From assembly GCA_016926595.1 (NCBI GenBank), contig JAFGOG010000148.1, forward strand, positions 1 to 8,390: a DNA stretch of 8,390 nucleotides. Reading direction: 5' to 3'. The stretch's first letter is position 1; the number at the start of each line of letters is the position of its first letter. Shown one piece after another: positions 1 through 5,237 of this stretch. The notes beneath the pieces are model-generated. The model was not told the DNA's origin and did no database searches. It saw only the letters and a program-made list of their open reading frames with translations. Position numbers and translations under genes: made by a program. Origin of the DNA: Anaerolineae bacterium. GTDB taxonomy: Bacteria; Chloroflexota; Anaerolineae; JAAYZQ01.

Positions 1-93
1 CGGGGGCGCTTCCACCTTCATCCCTCTACCCCTGCCTGTCCGTAACCCTCTGCCGCTGGCAGCCTGTTTCGCGCCTTGCCCCGATCCAGGCCC

Positions 94-2541
94 CTACCAC
101 GCCGGCGTCGCCATCCCCGTCTGATCCACCCAGTGCGGCGCCCAGGCCAGCGCCACCAGCTCCACCGCAATGTCCGCCTTCTTCGGCTTGATCGCCACCG
201 TGTCCAGCTCCTCCGTCGCCGGGTCGATCTTCTCCGCCAGAGCCTCTACCTTCTCCTCTAGCTCCGCCTCCAGCTCCTTCAGCCTCTCCTCCTTGGCCTC
301 CACCGTCTCCTTCGCCCGCGCCACGTCGCTCTGCTGCTGCGACGACCGCCCCGCGCCCCTTGCCGCGCTCGCCGCCTTGCCGATCGCCGACGTGCTGATC
401 TTCTTCTTGCCAAACAGGCTCAGCAGCGTCCCCCCGATCGACAGCCCCGTCGACAGGTGCGCCTGCTTCGCCTGGCTCGCCTCCCGGTCGGCGGCCTGCT
501 TGGCCCTGCGGAGCTGCTCCTCGGCCGTGTCGATCTTGGCTGCGTACTTGGCCCGCAGCTTCTCAATCTCCTCGTCCCGCGCCTCGCGCGCCGACTGCTG
601 CAGCCGGATCCGAAACTCCCGCTCCGTCTCCTCCGGCTGCGACACTGCCTTCAGGCTCGGACTCCTCAACAGCTCCAGCGTCTGCGTGGCGTACAGCCAC
701 CCGGCCAGGTCCCGCGTCCAGGCCTTATAGCTCCGCGCCTGCGCCGCCGCCCCTGGCAGGTCGCCGTAGCGCGCCTCCTCCTCCGGCTCCTTCTCCAGGT
801 CCGACACCGCCAGCTCCACCGCCTCGGCCCTTTCCCAATCCACCGGGATCGCCTCCTCGGTGATCGGCGTCAGCCACACCCCCGGCCGGGTATAGTGCAC
901 CCTCGTCTTGGCGTCGGCAAAGCGCACCTGGGCCGCCCCCACGATCCGCGGCGTATACACCAGACTGCTGCCGCGCGGCGCCCGCCCGCGGACCGGGATA
1001 TAAAAGCGCGGCACCTCCGGCGACAGCGCCGGCGGCCCTCCCGCCGCCGCCGCGGCGACCCCGGGTCCGGCCGCGGCCGCCTCCGCCTTGACCGCGCCCC
1101 CGCCGCCCGCCGCCGGCCCCGCCTCCGCCTTATAGCCGGCCATCAGCTCCTTCACCTGGTCCCGCGTCAGCGGCCCGGGCAGGTACGACATCGCGAACCG
1201 CGTCTGGAACAGGGCCGGCGCCGAGTCGTGAATATTGTTCATCAGAAACACCCGCTTGCCGAGCGCCGAGATCGTCCGCTCCAGCTCCTGGCGGTTAAAC
1301 CCGGCCTGCGCCGCCACCGACGCCCCCTCCAGCCCGTCCAGCAGCCGCGACTTGTCCCGCTCCGTCTGCAGCCGGCCGATGAACCACGTCCCGGCGTTCG
1401 ACAGCCCCTTATAGTCCAGGTCCACCGGGTTCTGCGTCGACAGCACCATCCCCACCCCAAACGCCCGCGCCTGCTTAAACAGCGTCAGCAGCGGCAGCTT
1501 GGACGGCGGATTGCTCAGCGGCGGAAAATAGCCAAACACCTCGTCCATATACACGATCGCCCGCAGGCTCGTCGTCCCCGGCTGCGAGCGCATCCAGCCC
1601 AGTACCTGGTTCAGCAGCAGCGGCACAAAAAACATCCGCTCCGGATCGCTCAGGTGCGACAGGTTAAAGATCGCCACCCGCGGCTTTCCCCTCTCCGTGT
1701 GCAGGATCTGGCCAATGTCCAGCGCCTCCCCTTCCAGCCAGGCGTTAAACCCCGGCGAGGCCAGCAGGTTATTGAGCGCCATCACCAGCCCAAAGCGGTC
1801 CTTCGCCGGGTAGAACGACTCGATGTCCAGCACCCCCACCTTGCTCACCGGCGGATTCTGCACCTGGTGGATGATCATCGCCAGGTCCAGGTCCTGTCCC
1901 TGCCGCCACGCCTGGTCCATGATCGTCGACAGCAGAATATGCTCCCGGCTCTGCACCGGGTCGGCCTCGATCCCCACCAGCGTCAGCAGGCTGGTCGCCG
2001 TCGTCGTAATCCGCTCCCGCAGCAGATCGTCATCCTCGACGATCGCCTCCTCCGGCGCCGCGAACGACTTTAAAATCGAAATCGGCACCCCGGCGCTGCT
2101 GCCGGGCGTATAGATCACAAACTCGGCCGCGCTGCGCAGCCGCTCCACCCGGTCCCCATCCTGGCCCCAGTCGGCCAGCCCCTTCTTCCAGAACGCCGCC
2201 TGCTGGGCCGCGTGCTCCTGCGCCGATATGCCGGCCTGGCGGGCGTCGTCCACGTTGATCCACGGCAGAAAATCCTCCCCCCTGAACTGCGGAAAAGTCA
2301 GCAGCAGATTGCCCATGTCGCCCTTGGGGTCGATGGCGATCACCGGCACCTTGTCCAGCACCGCCTCCTCGATCAGATCGATCCCCAGCCCCGTCTTGCC
2401 GCTCCCCGTCATCCCCACGATCACCGCGTGGGTCACCAGGTCCTTGGCGTCGTACAACAGCAGCCCGTCCTTCAGCTTCCTCTCCTTCAGGTCGTACTGC
2501 CGCCCCAGGTAAAAAACCCCCAGCTTTTCAAAATCCTCCAT
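94..2541 (-). CDS. HerA/DUF87-type P-loop ATPase with C-terminal coiled coil
   Basis: The product is 815 aa and probably couples ATP hydrolysis to movement on or remodelling of DNA, as HerA/FtsK-superfamily ATPases do; its exact substrate is unknown. Walker A is GMTGSGKT at residues 43-50, followed by the IDPKGD motif near 70-75. Walker B is AIVYMDEV at 328-335. The STQNPVDLDYKGL and GRLQTERDKSRL stretches (368-400) match the sensor and arginine-finger region of this superfamily. Residues about 471-505 are an Ala/Gly-rich linker. A middle domain (510-625) is unrecognised. Residues 640-695 and 738-780 are charged, heptad-like helices flanking a hydrophobic, glycine-containing turn (696-710) and a KKK patch. 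I chose ATG 2541 because it has a perfect ribosome binding site and a promoter just upstream. The frame stays open to 2931 only because the upstream repeat is in frame. ATPase assignment is firm; the cellular role is not. The gene is divergent from the cassette to its right. Confidence 0.9.
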   Translation of the reverse strand: MEDFEKLGVFYLGRQYDLKERKLKDGLLLYDAKDLVTHAVIVGMTGSGKTGLGIDLIEEAVLDKVPVIAIDPKGDMGNLLLTFPQFRGEDFLPWINVDDARQAGISAQEHAAQQAAFWKKGLADWGQDGDRVERLRSAAEFVIYTPGSSAGVPISILKSFAAPEEAIVEDDDLLRERITTTATSLLTLVGIEADPVQSREHILLSTIMDQAWRQGQDLDLAMIIHQVQNPPVSKVGVLDIESFYPAKDRFGLVMALNNLLASPGFNAWLEGEALDIGQILHTERGKPRVAIFNLSHLSDPERMFFVPLLLNQVLGWMRSQPGTTSLRAIVYMDEVFGYFPPLSNPPSKLPLLTLFKQARAFGVGMVLSTQNPVDLDYKGLSNAGTWFIGRLQTERDKSRLLDGLEGASVAAQAGFNRQELERTISALGKRVFLMNNIHDSAPALFQTRFAMSYLPGPLTRDQVKELMAGYKAEAGPAAGGGGAVKAEAAAAGPGVAAAAAGGPPALSPEVPRFYIPVRGRAPRGSSLVYTPRIVGAAQVRFADAKTRVHYTRPGVWLTPITEEAIPVDWERAEAVELAVSDLEKEPEEEARYGDLPGAAAQARSYKAWTRDLAGWLYATQTLELLRSPSLKAVSQPEETEREFRIRLQQSAREARDEEIEKLRAKYAAKIDTAEEQLRRAKQAADREASQAKQAHLSTGLSIGGTLLSLFGKKKISTSAIGKAASAARGAGRSSQQQSDVARAKETVEAKEERLKELEAELEEKVEALAEKIDPATEELDTVAIKPKKADIAVELVALAWAPHWVDQTGMATPAW

Positions 2542-2547
2542 CTTTGA

Positions 2548-2555
2548 CCCTCCTT
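2548..2555 (-). promoter_or_regulatory. Ribosome binding site fixing the ATPase start
   Basis: On the minus strand the sequence AAGGAGGG lies 6 nt before ATG 2541. It is a near-perfect Shine-Dalgarno sequence and decides for this start over any start in the open frame further upstream, which runs through the repeat array. Confidence 0.8.
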
Positions 2556-2598
2556 CCATCATCTTCGTAGAACCAGCCGCGCCGCCCCTACACCCCCC

Positions 2599-2627
2599 AT
2601 TATACCACGCCTGCGCCCCCCCGCCAA
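2599..2627 (-). promoter_or_regulatory. Sigma70-type promoter of the ATPase gene
   Basis: Read on the minus strand there is a -35-like TTGGCG (2627-2622; 4 of 6 consensus), a 17-bp spacer, and a perfect -10 TATAAT (2604-2599) preceded by TGG, an extended -10. The transcript would start near 2592 and have a leader of about 50 nt. AT-rich TATAAT stands out in a C/G-rich stretch. It also shows that the open frame upstream of 2541 is not N-terminal coding sequence of the ATPase, since most of it lies upstream of the transcription start. Confidence 0.7.
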
Positions 2628-2660
2628 AGCCGAAAACCCCCCCCGCCCTTCCTGCCCCCT

Positions 2661-2902
2661 CGACAATCCCGTAGGGGCGGCCCCATGTGGCCGCCCTCCC
2701 CCTGCCCCCCCCGACAATCCCGTAGGGGCGGCCCCATGTGGCCGCCCTCTCCCCCGTGCCCCCGACAATCCCGTAGGGGCGGCCCCATGTGGCCGCCCTC
2801 CCCCCCCTGCCCGCGACGATCCCGTAGGGGCGGCCCCATGTGGCCGCCCTCCCCCCCATGCCCGCGACAATCCCGTAGGGGCGGCCCCATGTGGCCGCCC
2901 TC
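2661..2902. repeat. Five-copy array of a palindromic 38-bp repeat, 51-bp period
   Basis: Copies begin at 2661, 2712, 2763, 2814 and 2865. Each starts CGACAATCCC (CGACGATCCC in the fourth), continues GTAGGGGCGGCC, has CCATGT in the middle and closes with GGCCGCCCTC. GGGCGGCC and GGCCGCCC form an 8-bp hairpin with a 6-nt loop. Four 13-nt spacers are all C-rich and similar to one another (a C run, a TG or ATG, then CCC), so the true unit is 51 bp. Because 51 is divisible by three, the array leaves long open frames on both strands, coding for 17-residue repeats; I treat these as non-coding. It lies between two divergent promoters. It resembles intergenic REP-like palindromes rather than CRISPR: the spacers are too short and not unique. 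Confidence 0.93.
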
Positions 2903-2907
2903 TTTTT
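2879..2907 (+). terminator. Rightward terminator formed by the last repeat
   Basis: In the fifth copy the 8-bp stem GGGCGGCC/GGCCGCCC (2879-2886 with 2893-2900, loop CCATGT) is followed by TCTTTTT (2901-2907). The other four copies are followed by C-rich sequence, so only this one has a T run. It could stop rightward read-through just before the cassette promoter at 2925. The inference rests on sequence form only. Confidence 0.5.
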
Positions 2908-2919
2908 GCCGCCCTCCAA

Positions 2920-2937
2920 GGGTATTGACAAATACCC
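2920..2937. promoter_or_regulatory. Operator-like palindrome over the -35 box
   Basis: GGGTATT (2920-2926) and AATACCC (2931-2937) are perfect 7-bp inverted repeats around GACA. The -35 hexamer TTGACA (2925-2930) is contained in it. It is upstream of the expected transcription start, so it acts as DNA, not as an RNA hairpin. A dimeric repressor bound here would block RNA polymerase. No regulator gene is visible in the window. Confidence 0.5.
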
Positions 2938-2953
2938 CCGAATATGCTATAAT
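2925..2953 (+). promoter_or_regulatory. Consensus sigma70-type promoter of the three-gene cassette
   Basis: The -35 box TTGACA (2925-2930) and -10 box TATAAT (2948-2953) are both perfect, with an optimal 17-bp spacer and an extended -10 TGC just before TATAAT. Transcription should start near 2960. Such a complete match predicts a very strong promoter, in keeping with the palindrome over its -35 box acting as a brake. The next gene on this strand begins at 3271. Confidence 0.85.
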
Positions 2954-2959
2954 CTATTG

Positions 2960-3270
2960 CACAGCGCCCGATTCTGCACCGTTCCATCGGCGCCCAATCC
3001 CAGGACAGAGACGTCCGCCGCTTCATAGCTCGCCATAGCTCCGTTGCGAGCCTACGCCTTCTTCGCAGCATCGTTGCAGACGCCCATCCCGGCGGATCGA
3101 CGCCGGGACAGTTCAATGCTGGCCGTCTTGGCTTGCCTCCGGCGCAGTGGGGCCGCCGTCGGCCTCTGCGCCGGGCGCCATGAAAGGGGGTGATCCCGGC
3201 AAATGGCCACGCGCCTTGTCCGTAACACCTATTACGACCATCTCACAAATTCGGAAAAAGGAGATAAACC
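2960..3270 (+). other. Long structured 5' leader of the cassette
   Basis: About 310 nt lie between the predicted transcription start and the first cassette gene, with no convincing gene. Perfect hairpins are: GCTCGC/GCGAGC (3028-3033 with 3046-3051); TCCCGGCG/CGCCGGGA (3087-3094 with 3101-3108, 6-nt loop); and a two-part stem CCGGCGCAG/CTGCGCCGG (3139-3147 with 3166-3174) enclosing GGCCG/CGGCC (3151-3155 with 3160-3164). The stretch before the gene (about 3205-3270) is less GC-rich and open, ending in AAGGAG (3258-3263), 7 nt before ATG 3271. I recognise no known riboswitch class. It may be a regulatory leader or a separate small RNA. Confidence 0.45.
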
Positions 3271-3474
3271 ATGTCCGAGCTCGAATTGCCGTACAGCATC
3301 CAGCAGTTGAGAGGCCCGGTCGCGGACCCGGCCATCACCATGTTGTTGAGAAAAGATCTGCTGGCCCAGATCAAATTCCGCGCCCTCCAGATGGAGATGC
3401 AGCAGCTAGAGCAGCAGGTAGCGATCGTCAAGCTGCAAATGGATATGCTGGCCAAGGAGTACAAGATCCGCTAG
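3271..3474 (+). CDS. Small coiled-coil protein, 67 aa, function unknown
   Basis: I do not recognise a family. The start is supported by AAGGAG 7 nt upstream. Residues 1-25 include Pro7, Gly15, Pro16 and Pro20 and are probably extended. From residue 36 there is a regular heptad: F36, M43, V50 and M57 at one core position and L39, L46, V53 and L60 at the other, so a helical coiled coil to about residue 62 is likely. The protein has no Cys, no signal peptide and no membrane segment, and no Ser or Thr after residue 23. It ends in a basic KEYKIR tail. It is first in a likely operon with a radical SAM enzyme and a peptidase homologue, the position often held by a modified peptide, but it has no visible core or cleavage motif. 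It could instead be an oligomeric adaptor or regulator for the two enzymes. Confidence 0.75.
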   Translation: MSELELPYSIQQLRGPVADPAITMLLRKDLLAQIKFRALQMEMQQLEQQVAIVKLQMDMLAKEYKIR

Positions 3475-3498
3475 GCATCGCCGCCGACGACGGCGCGG

Positions 3499-3528
3499 GG
3501 GAGGCTCCGGGGGGTCCCGGAGCCTCCC
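3499..3528 (+). repeat. Very stable 13-bp intergenic hairpin
   Basis: GGGAGGCTCCGGG (3499-3511) pairs perfectly with CCCGGAGCCTCCC (3516-3528) around a 4-nt loop. No T run follows, so it is not a typical terminator. It sits between the small gene and the radical SAM gene and could lower downstream expression or protect the upstream message from 3' decay. Read on the minus strand it begins GTAGGG, as do the array repeats, which suggests a related palindromic repeat family. Confidence 0.75.
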
Positions 3529-3541
3529 TACAATACGATAT

Positions 3542-3561
3542 CCCGGCACGACGATGCCGGG
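3542..3561 (+). promoter_or_regulatory. Hairpin abutting the radical SAM ribosome binding site
   Basis: CCCGGCA (3542-3548) pairs with TGCCGGG (3555-3561) around CGACGA. The last paired G is the first base of the Shine-Dalgarno GGAGGAG (3561-3567), which lies 6 nt before ATG 3574. The stem could modulate ribosome access. It resembles the leader hairpin at 3087-3108. Confidence 0.45.
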
Positions 3562-3573
3562 GAGGAGCCAGCC

Positions 3574-5208
3574 ATGAAGCCACAACCCGCCGCGCCCACC
3601 TGCGATCTCCTGCTGCTGGGCTACGAAGAGTGGGAAAACCTGGGCCTGCGCTACATCGCCGCCTTTTTGCTGGAGAACGGCGTGCGGGCCAGGGTCCATC
3701 CCCTGGGCGCCCCCCCGGAACAGATCCTCGACCTCATCCGCCGCGAAAACCCCGCAATCGTCGGCTTTTCCCTCATCTTCCAGCGCATGCTCCCCGATTT
3801 CGCCGGCCTCATCGCCTACCTGCGCGCCAACGGCGTTCGCGCCCATTTCACCATCGGCGGCCATTTCCCCAGCATCGAGCCCCAGCTCACCCTCCAGACC
3901 ATCCCCGGCCTCGATTCAGTCGTCTGTGGTGAGGGCGAGCTCACCCTCCTCGAGCTGTTCCGCCGCCTCCCCCAGCCCGGCGCCTGGGACCAGATCAAAG
4001 GCCTGGCCTTCCGCGACGCCCCCGACGGCTCCATCCACCTCACCCCGCCCCGCCCCAAGATCCCCGACCTCGATTCCCTGCCCTACCCCGTCCGCGCCGA
4101 GCGCATGCCCACCCACCGCGGCTTGGGACTTTGCTCCATCCTGGCCAGCCGCGGCTGCTACTACGATTGCAGCTTCTGCTCCATCCAGACCTTCTACGGC
4201 CAATCGCCCGGACCCCGCCGCCGCGCCCGCTCCCCGGCCAACGTCGCCGCCGAGATGGAACAGCTCTTCCACCAGCGCGGCATGCGCCTCTTTGTCTTTG
4301 AAGACGACGACCTCTTCATGCGCGGCCGCGTCCCCAGACAGTGGATCGACGGCCTGGTCCGCGAGCTCAAGCAGCGCGACCTCGCTGACCACATCCTGTG
4401 GCGCGTCTCCTGCCGCGTCGACGACGTCGACCCCGAGCCAATCGCCGCCATGATGGAAGCGGGTCTGATGAGCGTCTACATCGGCATCGAATCGGGCAAC
4501 AACCACGGACTCGAAACCTTCAACAAGCACTACACCGTCGACGACATCCACCGCGCCCTGGCCCAGCTCCGCGCCATCGGCGTCCCCTACGAGTACGGCT
4601 TCATGGTCCTCAGCCCCGACACCACCTTTGCCACCCTGCGAGAGGACATCGCCTTCCTCAAAGAGATCAGCGCCGGCGGCGAGGCCGTACTCCAATTCAC
4701 CAAAATGCTGCCCTACTCCGGCACCCCGATCAACCGCCGCTTGCAGCGGGAAGGCAGGCTGGCCGGCGACCTGGCCGCGCCCGACTATGACTACCTCGAC
4801 CCCCGGCTTGGCCTCCTCCAGCTCTTCTTCAGCGAGGCCTTTCACGACCGCAACTTTGACCCCAAGGGCCTGGCCGAGCGCCTCCGCTTTGCCAAGCTCG
4901 ACGTCGCCGTCGTCCGCAAATACTTCTCCGCCCAGTACGACGCGCAGGCCTACGCCGCCGCCGTCCGCGACCTGATCCGCCGCAGCAACGAAGAGGCCCT
5001 CGAAAAAATGAGCATGGCCGTCCATTTCATGGCAAGCCGCACCCAGGCCGAGATCGTCGGCGACTGGCTCGCCCTCGAGCTCCTCGTCCAGGAGGAAAAG
5101 CGGGTCGAAGCCCAGCTCAGCGCCGCCCTCGAGTGGCTCATGGCCAGCTATGACTCCCAGGCCGAGCTGGTGCCCGCCCCACAGGGCGGCGTGCCAAAAA
5201 CCGTGTGA
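3574..5208 (+). CDS. B12-binding-domain radical SAM enzyme
   Basis: This 544-aa protein should bind a [4Fe-4S] cluster and S-adenosylmethionine, start radical chemistry, and probably use cobalamin (class B). Residues 8-130 form the B12-binding Rossmann-like domain: LGLRYIAAFLLENG (23-36), the IVGFSL strand (62-67), GGHFPS (95-100) and CGEGE (118-122). The DxHxxG motif of classical B12 domains is absent, as is common in this class. The radical SAM core follows with the cluster motif CYYDCSFC (C195, C199, C202), FEDDD (242-246) and IGIESGN (303-309). The C-terminal part (about 400-525) is helical without extra Cys, so there is no SPASM domain. GGAGGAG lies 6 nt before the ATG. Known relatives methylate unactivated carbons or phosphorus or rearrange rings; the substrate cannot be told from sequence. 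Its neighbours, a small protein before and a peptidase homologue 29 nt after, suggest a peptide or protein substrate. Confidence 0.92.
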   Translation: MKPQPAAPTCDLLLLGYEEWENLGLRYIAAFLLENGVRARVHPLGAPPEQILDLIRRENPAIVGFSLIFQRMLPDFAGLIAYLRANGVRAHFTIGGHFPSIEPQLTLQTIPGLDSVVCGEGELTLLELFRRLPQPGAWDQIKGLAFRDAPDGSIHLTPPRPKIPDLDSLPYPVRAERMPTHRGLGLCSILASRGCYYDCSFCSIQTFYGQSPGPRRRARSPANVAAEMEQLFHQRGMRLFVFEDDDLFMRGRVPRQWIDGLVRELKQRDLADHILWRVSCRVDDVDPEPIAAMMEAGLMSVYIGIESGNNHGLETFNKHYTVDDIHRALAQLRAIGVPYEYGFMVLSPDTTFATLREDIAFLKEISAGGEAVLQFTKMLPYSGTPINRRLQREGRLAGDLAAPDYDYLDPRLGLLQLFFSEAFHDRNFDPKGLAERLRFAKLDVAVVRKYFSAQYDAQAYAAAVRDLIRRSNEEALEKMSMAVHFMASRTQAEIVGDWLALELLVQEEKRVEAQLSAALEWLMASYDSQAELVPAPQGGVPKTV

Positions 5209-5223
5209 ATGTTGTAAAAATAG

Positions 5224-5230
5224 AAAGGAG
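5224..5230 (+). promoter_or_regulatory. Ribosome binding site selecting a TTG start
   Basis: AAAGGAG (5224-5230) lies 7 nt before TTG 5238, ideal spacing. An in-frame GTG at 5205 overlaps the radical SAM stop codon, but it lies upstream of this site, and no comparable site was seen before it. TTG 5238 is therefore the preferred start. Confidence 0.75.
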
Positions 5231-5237
5231 ATATTTC

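Noticed and set aside
50..62. Small hairpin CTGCC/GGCAG after the ATPase gene as a terminator
   Set aside because: The stem is only 5 bp and no T run follows on the minus strand.
457..2073. Long plus-strand open frame opposite the ATPase gene
   Set aside because: It is extremely rich in Arg, Pro, Leu and His, typical of an antisense shadow in GC-rich DNA, whereas the minus strand encodes a clear ATPase.
2661..2902. CRISPR array
   Set aside because: Spacers are 13 nt, C-rich and nearly alike; the period is fixed by duplication and no cas gene is present.
2600..3116. Proteins encoded across the repeat array on either strand
   Set aside because: They are 17-residue translations of the 51-bp repeat, without ribosome binding sites, and they span promoters and a likely terminator.
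3180..3270. Known riboswitch before the small gene
   Set aside because: I found no conserved core of TPP, cobalamin, SAM, c-di-GMP or molybdenum-cofactor type riboswitches.
3147..3932. 261-aa open frame through leader, small gene and radical SAM start
   Set aside because: It overlaps two supported genes, has a shadow-like Arg/Pro composition and lacks a ribosome binding site.
5205..5237. GTG 5205 as start of the peptidase gene
   Set aside because: It overlaps the previous stop codon, has no good ribosome binding site, and the strong site at 5224-5230 points to TTG 5238.
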